From Monosporascus cannonballus (lineage: Eukaryota; Ascomycota; Sordariomycetes; Xylariales): a DNA stretch of 64,000 nt. Shown one piece after another: positions 23,960 to 37,300 of the stretch. The DNA lies in contig QJNS01000048.1 of the NCBI GenBank assembly GCA_004154925.1, positions 310,001 through 374,000 on the forward strand, read 5' to 3'. Made by a program: the position numbers and the translations under genes. The notes under the pieces were generated by a model. That model was not told the origin of the DNA and searched no databases. It saw only the letters and a list, made by a program, of their open reading frames with translations. Positions within the stretch are counted from its first letter, which is position 1. Every line of letters begins with the position of its first letter.

Positions 23960-24165
23960 TGTGAAATAATAAATAACTGTAAGCTAAATAAGGTAATTTC
24001 CGACCAGTCGTAAAGCAGATTCCAAGAAATGAATACATTAAGTTATTTCTATCTGGCGTTTCTTATTAGTTGCCAGATGGTGGATTTATATTAGTAAATG
24101 GGTCGGTGGCTGATCTGTGGCTGGTCGGCTACCAGCCTTATCCTTATAGGGGCTGTATTCTCACA
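23960..24165 (-). repeat. 5' LTR of E (right)
   Basis: 206 bp. It starts tgtgaaataataaata and ends gtattctcaca directly before tattc. It is less mutated at its right end than the left LTR. Confidence 0.92.
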
Positions 24166-24170
24166 TATTC

Positions 24171-24213
24171 TTGTTGACCATTTCCTGAGACCAAAGCCTG
24201 TCAGGTCGTAACA
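24171..24213 (-). repeat. 5' LTR of F, right portion
   Basis: Resumes the interrupted LTR with ttgttgaccatttcctgag and ends caggtcgtaaca. The same ending occurs in A2 (53185-53196). It is followed by aaaat, the presumed target duplication. Confidence 0.85.
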
Positions 24214-25975
24214 AAAATGATTAAAATAATTTTACGTAATACGACGAAATTTTTAAATTGGGTTTGATAACTTATATTTCGAAATTAATTTAAACCTGCA
24301 CATACCAATATAATCGGTATATTTTAAATAATAAATATCGTTAATAATAACATTTTAATTTTTTTGCGAAAACTTTTAACCTTATAAATATTAAATACTT
24401 AAATTTAAAATACCCAAAATCCTTTATTTTTATATAAAGTTAAATACTACCTCAGAAACGACTTTAAATTTTTACGTTTTTTTTATTAAATATTAAAATA
24501 TTAATATATTTATAAAGTTTTACGAAATTGTAAATCAAGTGTGTAAATAATTAAATAACGGTTGGTATTTCAAAAGGTTAATTGATAAATATAAATATAC
24601 ATTCTTTTTTTATTAATAATATTATTTTTCGTTTTTTTTTAAAAAAATACAATGTGTAACGTAATACTAAATTCAGATTTTATATAACAAAATCAAGAAG
24701 GAATATTAACGTAGAAACCTTTTATTATCATTTTATCTTTAAAAACCAAATTATGGTGTAATTTTCCGTTAATTCCGAGTAACAATTACTAATTATATAA
24801 TATTTTATACCGTTAGGCGAAAACAAACACGATATAGTTTTTATGATTTATTCCGTAATATTAAATATAAAAATACCAAAAAGCAAAATATTTTGGTTAT
24901 TCATGGCATATTGAATTTTAGAATTATAAATTAAAATAAAGAATATTCCGAGGTATTTATCAAAATTAATCATAATATATATCTTTACTAATTTTACGTT
25001 AAAAATAACGAGGATTTAAAATATCATTTAGGTTATAATAATATTACCGAATTTAACGTTATTAGTAGACAATAATATATAAAATCTTTGTATCATCGTT
25101 TTTTTAATTAAAAGAATTTAAAAATTAAAAAACAAATTCGAAATTAAAACAGTTAACTCGTTTAATATAGAAAGTAAATTTTCAATTTTATCCTGTTTTA
25201 CAATATTAATTTAACGGATTTTATAAATAATTATTTCTGTAATTACGCAACGAAACATAACGAAATTGCCGAGCTTATACGGATATTCATTATTTAATAT
25301 AGGAAAATAAAACTTTTCAAAACCTTTTAAATTATATACTTTAAATAAAAAACGAAATTAAATAGCGATGTTATATTTTCTTTTAAAAAAAATCAACGCT
25401 TAAAGTCACAAAAGCTTTAACAGTTTTAATTTTAACTTTCAATTTATTTTCGTAATATAAATCGGAAAATTCATTATTAAATATTTCTAACAGATTTTCT
25501 TTCATTAAGCAGGGAAATCTACCTGCCATATAACCTAAAACAAAATATTGTATTAAGGAGTTCACAAAAAAACTTTACAACGAATATATTATTAATTTTT
25601 TAAAATTTAAACACGTTAATTTAAATATAAATCTGAAACTAAACCGGGTATTATTAATTAAATTTTACATAGTTCATTTTAATAAAAGGCCAAGATTTAC
25701 GTAGTTTTTAGTATATTATAATAATAACACTTAATTTCGAAATTACAAAGTAAATTTTTAATGTTTTCAGTAGGTTTTAAATCGATATCGTTTTAAATTA
25801 TTAAAATAATTATTTTTAAACATATTACTTTTAATTATTATATTAGTTTAAATTTAAATATTAATATATTTTACTTTGACTTTCGTATCGTTTTATTTTA
25901 CTTTTGATATTTTGTTACAAACGGTTGTAAATTAATTTCTTAATTTTTTTTTAAAAAAGATTTGCATTCCGATTT
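24214..25975. other. AT-rich stretch, not assigned
   Basis: This was the target sequence of F, and no similarity to the chromoviruses is visible. The only ORF of note (25383-25565, minus, 60 codons) has no recognisable domain and a composition dictated by A+T. It may be the same decayed unit as 9651-13584. Nothing else can be supported here. Confidence 0.4.
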
Positions 25976-26097
25976 TGTTACGGCACGAGAACAAGGGCGT
26001 AGCCATCACACCACTAAAAGTGGAACGTTGTCAGGTCGAGCCCTAACCGCCTTGTTCTGCTCAATATACCTACAAGGTGCCACTTAAAACTGTAACA
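25976..26097. mobile_element. 122-bp unmutated mini-insertion
   Basis: A base-balanced island in AT-rich DNA. It starts tgttacggc, ends ctgtaaca and is flanked by the perfect duplication gattt (25971-25975 and 26098-26102). The terminal inversion tgttac…gtaaca and the 5-bp duplication are as for an LTR retroelement. It has no coding capacity. A solo LTR of a miniature element (TRIM or SMART-like) is likely. It shows no RIP, consistent with its small size or a recent arrival. The second insertion at 62444-62575 shares its ends but not its interior. Confidence 0.75.
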
Positions 26098-26434
26098 GAT
26101 TTCTTAAAATTTGTATAATAATATTATTTTAGTTATAAATTTCTAATTGAATAAAATCTTTCTAATATTTAGACGTAATACGGACATTAATATCTGCAAT
26201 ATATTATTCGAATAATAAAATCGGCCGGATATCTTTATACGAATTAATGCTAAAAATATCTAAGTTAATAAAATATTAAATATTATACGCAAAAATATTA
26301 TAATCTAAAACGAAATATTAATTGAAATAATTAAAATGGCGCTTAAAAATTACTCGATATATTAACAGGATTAAAGTTGTAAATTAATTTAAAAAATTAC
26401 AATTAATTTAACCGTAATTATTTTGCATAATTTG
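26098..26434. other. AT-rich stretch, not assigned
   Basis: AT-rich sequence between the mini-insertion and element A2. I see no LTR, ORF or known motif. It ends with atttg, the left target duplication of A2. Confidence 0.4.
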
Positions 26435-26781
26435 TATGACGGCTAGGGGGTTTAACCAACTATTAAACCTTAGTCGTACGGGTTTATGTTAGCAGGAATA
26501 TCGTGGGACTCTGTAGCAATAAAACAACTTAATTACATCTCTTAATACCAAAGGTGCAAAAGGCGTATTACAAACGAGTGGTATTAATAAGTATTGCAAA
26601 TTAAAGCTATTTAAACTAGGGAATAATAAGCGTATATATCTTATTTTATCGATCTTGTCGGGCCTGGCTTTATGGGCTTTACGATCCATTTTATCGAGCC
26701 ATTACGTAATTCGAATTATATAGCTTAGTTACGTTTTTGCTGCGACCATTTCCCGAGACCGCAGCCTGTTAAATTATAATA
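26435..26781 (-). repeat. 3' LTR of A2
   Basis: 347 bp, starting tatgacggctaggggg and ending gttaaattataata. It keeps the segment ggcctggctttatgggctttacgatcc that the 5' LTR lacks. The next bases, cgatcc, followed by a T run, are the complement of the polypurine tract. Confidence 0.88.
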
Positions 26782-26931
26782 CGATCCTTTTTTTTATACT
26801 TTTCGCCCCTAAAATTTCTTTTTCTTTTGTAAATTCTTTTTTTGCAATTATATCGGATCATATTAAAAAACCGATTAATAAAAAAAACGAAAGAATAAAA
26901 TAACTTGCTTAAATTAATTATTTTTAGAATT

Positions 26932-27444
26932 ATGGATATATCTATACGTTTTTATTCTACTTATCGCGGTTTATTATTTTGTCGTATTTTTTTGTCGGAT
27001 TTCTTCCGGTACCAAAAATATGTAACGTGGAATTAAGGCCTTTATAACGTTAACGGTTTTTTAACTTTTTAATTTGAGAAAATCGTTTTTAATTACGTTA
27101 AGGTGAAAACGGAATTTGAAAAAGTTAAAAAGGAAACGGAATAAACGTAAGCTAAGGTTTGCCGTTTTCGAAAACAAAAGAAATTATGGGCCGACCATAT
27201 AATATGCATATTATTTCGGGAGTTTCGACCCCTGAAAAAATTGGATAAGTTGGAACATTAAGAAAAATAAGCCGAAATAAAGGCCGCCTAGACCATATCG
27301 GCAAAAGCCGTAATTCTTTTTAATTAGTCTAACCTTAACTTTATCGATTAGTCGTTTACCGATTAGGGAATTTTTAACCCTATTAATTTTGGCGTTACTG
27401 GTAAAAATATTTTAATAGGTACTAGGCGTCAATTAAGTTGTTAA
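26932..27444 (+). pseudogene. Antisense ORF of A2 (170 codons, single frame)
   Basis: On the strand opposite to A2 pol, one frame runs from ATG to TAA in 171 codons with ten internal stops, six TAA and four TAG and no TGA. That is the pattern RIP makes from Gln or Trp codons in an intact frame. It begins M-D-I-S-I-R-F-Y-S-T-Y-R-G-L-L-F-C-R, has a basic and acidic helical middle (V-K-T-E-F-E-K-V-K-K-E-T-E; L-K-K-L-D-K-L-E-H) and ends I-G-T-R-R-Q-L-S-C. It aligns with the antisense frame of A. It lies between the 3' LTR and the chromodomain and overlaps the chromodomain end. I recognise no domain. Function is unknown. Confidence 0.7.
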
Positions 27445-29633
27445 CGGGTTCTCAGGTATTTTCGAAGTCCGGTTACTTTTTTATTTAACCAGATATTAAA
27501 TAAATCCCTTTTGTTTTCGCATATCGAAATTTTTCTTTATTTTATATGTTTATTCGTTTTTTAATTCCATATTATTTTATGCCCTATATACTTTAATTAG
27601 ATTTATTATAAATTTAAATAAGAAAACATAAAAAATCAAATAAAGTTTAACTTTTGATAAAAATCTTAATTCATAATTGTTTTTTAAGGTTTTCTTAGTA
27701 ATTTTATATGGACCGATATATTTAAAATCAAGTTTTTTATTTGGTCGTTTTGTTTAATTATTTTTTACAACAAAAAAAACAATTTCCCCCGTTTTAAAAA
27801 TTAATCTTTTCAATTTCGTTTCATTATAATAATTGCTTATTTAATTCCGTATGAATTCCAGTTCGGTTATTATTTCTTAATGTAATTATCGTAATTATTT
27901 TAATATTAGGATTATTTTGATATTAATTCAACCGTTGTCGCGTATTTTTCAGCAAATTGTTAAAATAAAACCAAAATTTACGTTCGTAAATATTATTTTA
28001 ATGCTTTCGTAATAGTTAGTATTATAAGCTAGCTTTATAATTAATAATTTGTTAACTTAATTATTTTGTTCATAATTAATATAAAATCGTAAATATGTTT
28101 TTAAGGTTTAATTTATTCGTTTTATTTATCCGTTCATTTAAAATTTATATACGTTAAAAAACTTATAATTTAGATTAATTTATATTATTAAGCTTTGTTA
28201 AAACTTAAATACAAATATCGATCTTTCATTTGAAATAATTTCCATGAATAATCCGTATTTATTAAAAATGTATTTAGAGAAAATGAATATTATTTGTTCG
28301 GCGTTTATATCCTTCTAATATAATAAAAAATAAGAAGAATTTATAAATCGGCCGACCATTATGAAAATGCTATCGTAATATATTTTTGTAACTAGAATTT
28401 TTAACGTAAAAAATTTAATAATAAAATCGAATATAATTAAATATTATAATTATTTTGTAATTAATAATAGCTATAATTTTTCGTATGGTTTGTATCGTCG
28501 AGTCTTTATTTTAATACAAATATTATGTTATCGTATAATTCTTTATACCGTTAATTTTATTTTAAAAAAAATATGTAGGTTAAAACCGTTTTAGGGTTTT
28601 GTAAATCCCTTGATATTTGTATAATTAATGTTCGTATATATTTTGTATTAAACCTTTTTAATATTTTTCTAAAAGTTGTATTTTATTTGTTTCTTGGTTT
28701 TCTGAGAAACTGTTGTTATATTACTAAATTTTCTAATGTATATCGAAAGGTACTGCTCGAATTATCGTAATTTATCGTGGGCGTAAATATCTTTTATAAT
28801 AATATCGAAAATTATATCGCTAATTTTACCTAATTTCTTTTCGAGGTTTACTTATTTGCTTAAGATATTTACTTTGTTATTTTCTGAACCTTTTTTGTAA
28901 ATAATAACGAAATTAAGGTTCGCTAATTTTTTCGCGTAACGAAATTATCGTTTTATAAATTTTTGGATTGTAATAAATCGGATAAAATTTTAATAATCCG
29001 TATAAACCTTAACTTGGTATAAATTTCCTTTTAAAAAATACCTAAATTTTCGATATATTATAATAATGGCCATAAATTCCTTATTTGGAAGACCGCAATT
29101 AAGTTCGGTTTTTTTAAAAACTTATACAATAATAAGGTATAATTTATCTTTATTATTTTGTTATTTAATTATTACGCCTAATAGGGAATCCGAAATATCG
29201 ATTTTTAATTTAACGGGGTAACTTAAATCGTACACAATTAACATTAATTTTATGGTAATTGTATCATCAATATTCTGAAATGCTTTTTTTCGTAGTTAGC
29301 GTTTATTTAAACTTTTGTTTCTTTTTTCTAAAATTAATTAAGAGTATAATTTTTTTGCTAAAGTTTCGAATAAACTTCCTGTAATAATTCACAAATCCAA
29401 GGAATACTTGTACTTCTTTGATTATTGTTAACGTTTATTATTTTATAATGACAGCGATTTTTTGGAGTTTATTTTAATATGTATAAAAGTAATATTATAT
29501 TTTAAACATTCCATGTCCTATTTATAGAACTAATTCAGTTTGTATTAATAAATAACCTTCCGTCGTATAAGACTTAAAGAATTTCATAAACGTATTTTAG
29601 GTATATTTTTTCTATGATTAAGAAAATGCAAAT

Positions 29634-29645
29634 ATTGTCGTAATA
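29634..29645 (-). pseudogene. RT active-site relic (YYDN) of A2
   Basis: The frame V-V-C-Y-Y-D-N-I aligns with A-C-Y-F-D-D-I in element B. The second catalytic Asp has become Asn. Its distance from the 3' LTR (about 2.86 kb) equals that in A. Confidence 0.85.
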
Positions 29646-31159
29646 ACAAACGACAAAAATATCAAGGTATTTTCAAAATACATGATTTATTATCCGTTAA
29701 AAGGTTATTAATACGTTTGTAAATTTTATTAATATAATTAAGTACTTGAATATTTTGTTTTTGTTTTGAAAGATATATTTTATTTATTTCCTTATTTAAT
29801 TTTAATAAAATTGTATTTATTTTTGAAATCGAATATTATAAATTATTTGTTTCCATAAACTCAGTTTTTGATTTCCGTAATTAAGAATAATAATGTTCGA
29901 TTTTTAATAATAATATCCTTTAATTGTCGATACTTAATTACAAACCGCAATTTTCTATTTTTTTAGGTACGAAAAATATAAAATATTTTGCTAATAACTT
30001 CGAAAATCGAATCCATCATTTTTGTAACCGATTTTCCAGGTATTTTTTGAAAATACGTAATTCGTTTCCGCTAAGATTATAAATGGGGCAAAATTTCGTC
30101 GAAAATCCTTTTTAAGAATTATTTTATGATCTTATTGCTATATTTTGATAATTTCGTATCGAGCTCCTTTTTAAAAAGTTGTTCGTATTTGTGGTATTGT
30201 AATTATATATTAGTTAAATTTTCTAATTTTTTGGGCTGTTATTTTAAATCGTTATTTAATTGCTTTAGTTTCGTTTTGATAGTAGTAACGATATATTATA
30301 TTCTTTTTTAATATTCTTTTTTTTATATTTTATTCTTTGAGGTAATAAAGTTTCTATCCTATCTTTTTGTCTGTATTTATCGTTATTGTCGATTAAATAT
30401 TGAAATCTTAAATTTCTTTTCGTTTATTAATAAGGAATAAAGTAAATTTTACTGGGCCAATTTTTCCGTTAATTAAAATTTCGTACTGGCGTATCCATAG
30501 AAATCCTAGGATCATATCGTAATTCTTAAATAAAATAACATCAAAATTAATTATTTAATGTTATTTTTAAATAAGAATCTCGAGGTAATTAATTTATGCT
30601 TAATTTTCCCGGTATCGTAAGAAAATTCCTGACTTTCGACATTTGTCATTATATAAGATTTTAATTTGTATTTCTACAATAATCTTAGTTTATTAATTAT
30701 ATCCGATATAATGTAATTCCCGTTTAAAGTTCCTTAATTTACCATTACGATATACTAATATGTTCCGATTTATATATTTAAAGTAATAAGGTTATTAACG
30801 GTTTTTATTATTACGTTTAAAGGTGGTCTTAAAATCTTTTTTTAATATTTCTGGGTTTTGTTATCCTGCGGCTTTTTATAGGTAACTTTTTTTTATAACA
30901 TTTCTTCGAATTTGTTAAATTTTGTTTGTATGTTTTTGTTTAACCTATTAAGTTATTATATTTGTCGTTATTGCCGGCGTATTGTTTTTTCAAATTGTAT
31001 TAGTTATACTTAGTTTTGTTATAATTTCTTTTCTTATTAAGTAAATTATTTTCTTATATTTACGATTATATCTTATTATACGTTATTTTGATTATCGTTT
31101 CAAAAACTTTCTATAAATTAATGAATTTTTTTGATAGTTTTTTTTGTAAGAGTTTTTAA

Positions 31160-31615
31160 TATTACGACCTGACAAGCCACGGCCTCCAGGAACGGTCGCA
31201 CCAAAGAGGGCCAAGAAAACTATGTGGATCAGGTCACGTGATAAATCACCAACTCACTGGTGGTAAGCCAGTAAGCCGAATCACCAACTTACTAGTGGTA
31301 AGCCAGTAAGCCGGATCACTAACATATTGGTAGTGAGCCAGTAAGCCGGATCATTAATTTACTGGTGGTAAGCTAATAAGCCGGATTATTAATTTACGGG
31401 TGGTAATTTAACTAACGGAATAAGGATATATACGTTTATTAATTTTATAATTTAAATAATTTTAATTTGTAATATAATATTATTATTTAAAATATTTTTA
31501 ATATTATAAAACGTAATTTATTATTATATATATTACTAAGATTTTTATAATATTCTTATTAATATAAATCCGTTAACTTAAGGTTTAATAATTGGTTAAA
31601 TTTATAGCAGTTATA
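31160..31615 (+). repeat. 5' LTR of B
   Basis: 456 bp, starting tattacgacctgacaagcc and ending atagcagttata. It includes four full 35-bp units plus a degenerate fifth unit and the conserved R-U5 block. Confidence 0.93.
31244..31418 (+). repeat. 35-bp tandem array in U3 of B 5' LTR
   Basis: Units at 31244-31278, 31279-31313, 31314-31348 and 31349-31383, with a degenerate unit at 31384-31418. Each has the form accaactcactggtggtaag followed by ccagtaagccg. There are no spacers. Such U3 repeats often act as promoter or enhancer modules, but that is inference here. Confidence 0.9.
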
Positions 31616-34513
31616 CGTTATCAATTTTTATTTAATAATAATATTAAATTTTGAATAATATTTAATATTATTAAAGTATTGATTCATATTTAGAAACTTT
31701 TTATTTAATAATTTTAAATTCGAATTTAGGAATTAAAAAAAATTTAATAATTTAAGGTTACGTTATTTGCTGAAATCGTTTTCGTTCGCATAAAGCTTTA
31801 AAAGCCGGAACCTTACGATAAAAAAAATAACCTTCAGAATTTTTTAATTTAAGCATTAGTTTATTTTTATTTTTTCAATTTTAATAATTTAGTGGATATA
31901 GTCCTAGTAATAAGGATATGCCTAATACAAAATGCTATTAAGTAATTTAAGCGTACATTAAAAATTTATAAAAATAGGAATATTAAATAAAGAATATTTT
32001 ATTAACGAAATCTTTTTGCTTTATATTAATTTCGAAAATAAAGTATGCGATAATTTCGACAATTCGGATAAAAAATAATTTACGTTTAAATACGCCGTAA
32101 CTTTTAAAAGTTCTATAATTAAAACAAAATAAGGAGATGATGAAACCGATATTTTTATTACCATATTTTATAAAATATTATAAAATAATATAAAAAATAA
32201 CATTATTAAAATTAAATAATTAATTATTTTACATAGGTATATTACAAAAGTAATTAAAATTAATAATCAATAATTTAAAAATTAATAAGAAAAAAAGAAA
32301 TAATATATTTCATATTTAAAATATAAATTTAATTAAGGGAAAAAATAAAACGTACTTTTTATTTTTTTTTACGGAACAGCGTTAGGAGTTATGGAATTTG
32401 GCGTTACTTATATATAAAATTAAAGTTAAATTAAATATTTTAATTATTGCAAAATAGGATATAAGGTTTATAAATATAAAAGGCTTAAAAAATCGTAATA
32501 AAAGAATTAAATGCCTATACCGGAAAAATAATCTAGAAATAATTAAGGAAATAATAATAAAGTTATTGACATAATTTAAATTAAATACGCCTTAGGCTTT
32601 AAATAAAAGGTGTAATTGAGATTATTATAATAAGAAATTCGACAAAAAATATAAAAAGTTAAAAAACTAACTTAATAAATGTTGCCAACATAGTAAAAAG
32701 TATTATAAGGATAATTACGCAAATATTAAAATTAGATAAAAAAGTCTGTTTCGAAAGTTTTAATTAATATAACAAAATATACGTTATATATTGTCGACGT
32801 CGGGAATATCCCGATTACGAAAAATGGAAATAATATATTTATAAACGAATTATCAATATATATTATAAAGGATTCGATTTTTCAAATCGTCCAGGAAATA
32901 ATAAATATAATTAATAATAATATCGATATTTTCGAACCATAATTTCAAAAATTATTTAGTAATTAGCCAAAATAAAAAATTAATTTAAAGGAAAATAATG
33001 CCCATAAAATAATACTTTTTATTATTATAAATAATATAATTTTTCAAAAGAAGATTAATTTAACGTACGGTAAAAATATATTACCAAAAAATATAACGAG
33101 TTTGTATTTTTACTTAATTTGTATTGTAAATCCTTAAAAAGAATTATTAAAAAAATACGTTAGTTTATAAAGGATTTTGAAAATAATAATTAAAACAATA
33201 TGTAAAAAACCATAATTATAAATATAAAAAATAATTTATTTAATAAGGAAACAAATTATAAAAAAGTTAAAAGTAATCAATATAATTTAGAGGAATAATA
33301 CGCCCACAATAATAATAAATGGAATAATTTAATGCGTAATATATAAAAATATAAATAAAATTTAATGAATTCGAATAGGAATTAAAAAAGAATGATTTGT
33401 AAAAATATGACAAAATAACAAAACCTAAAGAAATTAAAAGAAATTCCCAAAAAAGGTTTTAAATGTAACAATAAGAAAGATTAACAACTTTATTATTTTG
33501 AAAAGATAAATTGGAATATATTGGTATACCGTAATAATAAATTTAAAAAAATCTTAAATAGAAATTATATTATATTATATATAATTAATAAATAATTAAT
33601 TTTAATATTGTATTATTTAGGAATTACAATATAATTTGAGGATTATTATAAATACGTCAATACAGAATTTTAATTAATGGCAAAATTCATTAAGTAAAAT
33701 TCGTTTTATTTTTTATTCATAAATGTGAAAAAAAGAAATTAAGATTTTAATATTTGATTAAGAATAATATTAAATATAAGTTTAAAAATATGATAAATAT
33801 TTTATTAATTCAAAAATAAAATATAAAATGAAAAATAATTATTAAAGAAAAATATAACGTATTATTATTATTATTAAAACGAAATTAAAATAATTAAATA
33901 ACGATTTAAAATAAAAATAATAATTTTAAAAATTAAAGAATTAAATTAATATATTATTATAATATTATAAATACAAATATCTCTTTAAAAAAGAATTCGA
34001 TGCGAAATTAATAGAATATAATAAATCAAATTATAAAATAATTTTTAAAAAAAGATTTTCGACAAATTTTATTTTATTTATAATCATAAAAAAATTAAAT
34101 TACGTATTTTTAAAAAATACCTGAAAAATCGGTTAAAAAAGGATAAATTTGATTTTCGAAATTATTAACAGAATATTTTAAATTTTTCATATTTAAGAAA
34201 AATAGGAAATTACGATTTATAATTAATTATTAATAATTAAATAACGTTATTATTAAGGATTAAATATTATTATTTTTAATTACGGAAATAAAAAACTGAT
34301 TTTATGAAATTAAATAACATATATGATTCGATTTTAAAAATAAATATAATTTCATTAAGATTAAAGAAATACGCATAAAAAATAAGGTTTAAAACGAAAT
34401 ACGGATTATTTAAATATTTAGTTATATTAATAGGATTTATGAATGTATTAGTAATTTTCCAGCAAATAATTAATAATGTATTACGAAAATATTTCGAAAT
34501 TTTTGTCGCTTGC

Positions 34514-34525
34514 TATTTCGACGAT
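34514..34525 (+). pseudogene. RT active site of B (YFDD retained)
   Basis: The frame A-C-Y-F-D-D-I-F-I-F is locally intact and gives the ancestral motif for this chromovirus group. Neighbouring codons contain many stops, so the enzyme is dead. Confidence 0.88.
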
Positions 34526-37300
34526 ATTTTCATTTTTTAAAAACGGAAAAAATATATATAAAATAGGTTTATGAATTTTTTAAGTTTTGTAAAACGTAAA
34601 ATTATTTATTGATATAAGAAAAATCAATTTTATATATAAGAAATAAAATAATTAAAATATATTTGAAGAAAATTAATATAATTCAAAAATTATAAACGTT
34701 AATAATAATTAAAAAAGTATAAGTATTTTTTAAATTCGTTAATTATTTTAAAAATATTTTTAAAACTTTAATAAAATAATTATATTTTTAATAAATTTTA
34801 CAAAAAGAATAAACGTTAAATACGGAAAAACTATTTTACGGTATTAAAAATACGATTATTAACGAATTAATATTAATTATGTACGATTTAAATTATTTTA
34901 TTAAATTAAGAATTAAAATTTTGGATTAAGCGTTAAACGTAGTAATTACATAATAAAATAATTAAAACAAATTATACCTTATTATATTTTTTTCGTACAA
35001 ATTAAAAAGAACCGAATTTAATTACGATATTTTAAAAAAGGAATTTATAATTATTATTATGGCATTTCGAAATTTTAGGTATTATGTAAAAAAACTTATA
35101 TTCAGTTAAAATTTACATAAATTAATAAAATTTTATTTAATTTATTACAATTAAAAATTCATAAAATAATAATTAAAATATGCGGAAAAATTGGCAAATT
35201 TTAATTTCGTTATTTTTTAAAAATCAAATTTAAAAAATATTAAAAAAAAGGTATTAAGTAAATAATTAAATTTCGAAAATAATGAATTAAACTTAATGAT
35301 ATAATTTTCGATATAATTATAAAACAATATTTACGTTTATAATATATTACGATAATTTGGATAATATCTTAAAATATAAATTAAAAAGTTTAATAATATA
35401 ATGTTAATTTTTTAAATAATTAAAAATTAAATAGAATATAAATTTTAAAAAGACATCAATAGTTTCAATACGAAACACAAACAAATATTAATAATATAAA
35501 TAATTAGGAATTTACAAAACCTTAAAACGATTGTATCGTATTCATTTTTTTTATTAAATGAAAAATAATAAAATAAATATTTATATAATAATATGATATT
35601 TACGTTAAAATAAAGATTTGATGATATAAACAATACGGAAAATGTAATTATTATTAATTATAAAACGATTATAATATTTAATTATATTTATTTTTATTAT
35701 TAAATTTTTTATATTAAACCATTTAATTATAAAAATATATTATGATAATATTTTGGTTATTATTAATCGATTTACGAAATTCTTTTATTGTTTTATTTTA
35801 TTATAAAAATCTAAATACAAAATAATCAATATATATATTTTTTTAAAATATATTTTTAATATATATAAATTATTAATAAAAATTATATTAAATGAAAATT
35901 AATATTTGTATTAAAGTTTTAATAAAGCTTTATTAGATAAATCGATTTAAATTATAAATTAATAAATAAATAAAACGAACAAATTTAAATTAAAAAGTTT
36001 ACTTCCGATATTATATTAATTACGAATAAAATAATTGGAATAAAAAATTATTAATCGCATAATTAGCTTATAATATTAATTATTATAAAAATATTAAAAT
36101 AATATTCATAAATATAAATTTTGGTTTTATTTTAAAAGTTTATAAAGAAAATATATAATAACGGTTTAATTAATGTCAAAATAATTTTTATATTAAAATA
36201 ACTATAATAATTATATTAAAACTAAAAATAAAATCAGAATTTGTATAAAATTAAATAAATAAATATTATAACTTGAAAAAAGAAAAGGGATTAATTTTTT
36301 AAAAAAGGAAAATAATTTTTTTCGTTATAAAAAATATTCAAGTGAAATAATTTAACAGAAAATTTGATTTTAAATATATCTGTTTATATAAAATTATTAA
36401 AAGATTTTCAAAAAAAATTATTAATCAAAGTTTTTATCAAAAGCTAAATTTTATTTAATTTTTTATATTTCTTTATTTAAATTAATAATAAATATAATGA
36501 AAATATATACCGTATAAAACGATATAAAAATGGAAAATAAATAAATATATAAAATAGAAGAAATTTTCGATATACGAAAATAAAATAAATTTATTACTAC
36601 TTAATAAAATAAAAAAGTACTTAAACTCCAAAAATACCTAAAAATTTACCAAAAATCTTATTAATATTTAATATTTATTAAAATAATTTTATTAATAATA
36701 ACGGAATTATTTGAAATAATAATATTTTAATTTATAAACTTTAAGAAAAAAAACCTTTAATTTATTACATTTTAATTAATAATATTTATTTTTTCCGAAA
36801 TTTAAATTTCGATTACGAATTTTAATTTTAATTACGTAAAATTATTAAAATTATTTAAGAATTAAAAAATACATTTAATAAATTTCGTACATTAAAATTA
36901 ATAATATTAACGTTAACGATGTATACGAAAAAGACGCTTAAAGGTTTTAAATAAAGGTTTTTCGGTTATTAATTTTATTTTTAAGGTTTTTAATTTTATA
37001 ATAGAATAATTAATTAAAGATATAAAGACATTTATCCCATTATACGATAAACCTTAATAAATATATTTTTTAAATCAAAAAACCTTATTTATTATTTGGT
37101 AATTAAATTTCCGAACAAAACAGAAAAACTAGGGTATTACGTTAAAACTTTTAAATTTAATTAAATTAATTAAGGTAAATTATTATTCGGATTTACGAAA
37201 ATAATGTTTAAATATACCGGAAAATATATTAAAAGTATATAAAAAGATTTATTAGGAAATAAAAAATCTTAAAAGTAAAATTTTAAAAAAGGGGAAATCG

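Larger units (their letters stand above)
16813..24165 (-). mobile_element. Full-length Gypsy element 'E' of a second lineage
   Basis: A 7353-bp element with 206-bp LTRs (16813-17018 and 23960-24165) and the perfect duplication tattc at 16808-16812 and 24166-24170. Minus-strand order is gag zinc knuckle (22672-22713), RT (21408-21419), RT-RNase H linker (about 21100-21245) and integrase (19466-19678), which is the Ty3/Gypsy order. Its LTRs share nothing with the A/B/C/D group. All frames are broken by RIP. It sits inside the 5' LTR of F. Confidence 0.92.

Noticed and set aside
26489..26689. 66-codon minus-strand ORF as a gene
   Set aside because: It lies wholly inside the 3' LTR of A2 and is explained by the repeat.
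31244..31418. Regular 35-bp repeats resembling a CRISPR array
   Set aside because: The units are directly adjacent without spacers and lie in the U3 of an LTR; the same array recurs in each B-family LTR.
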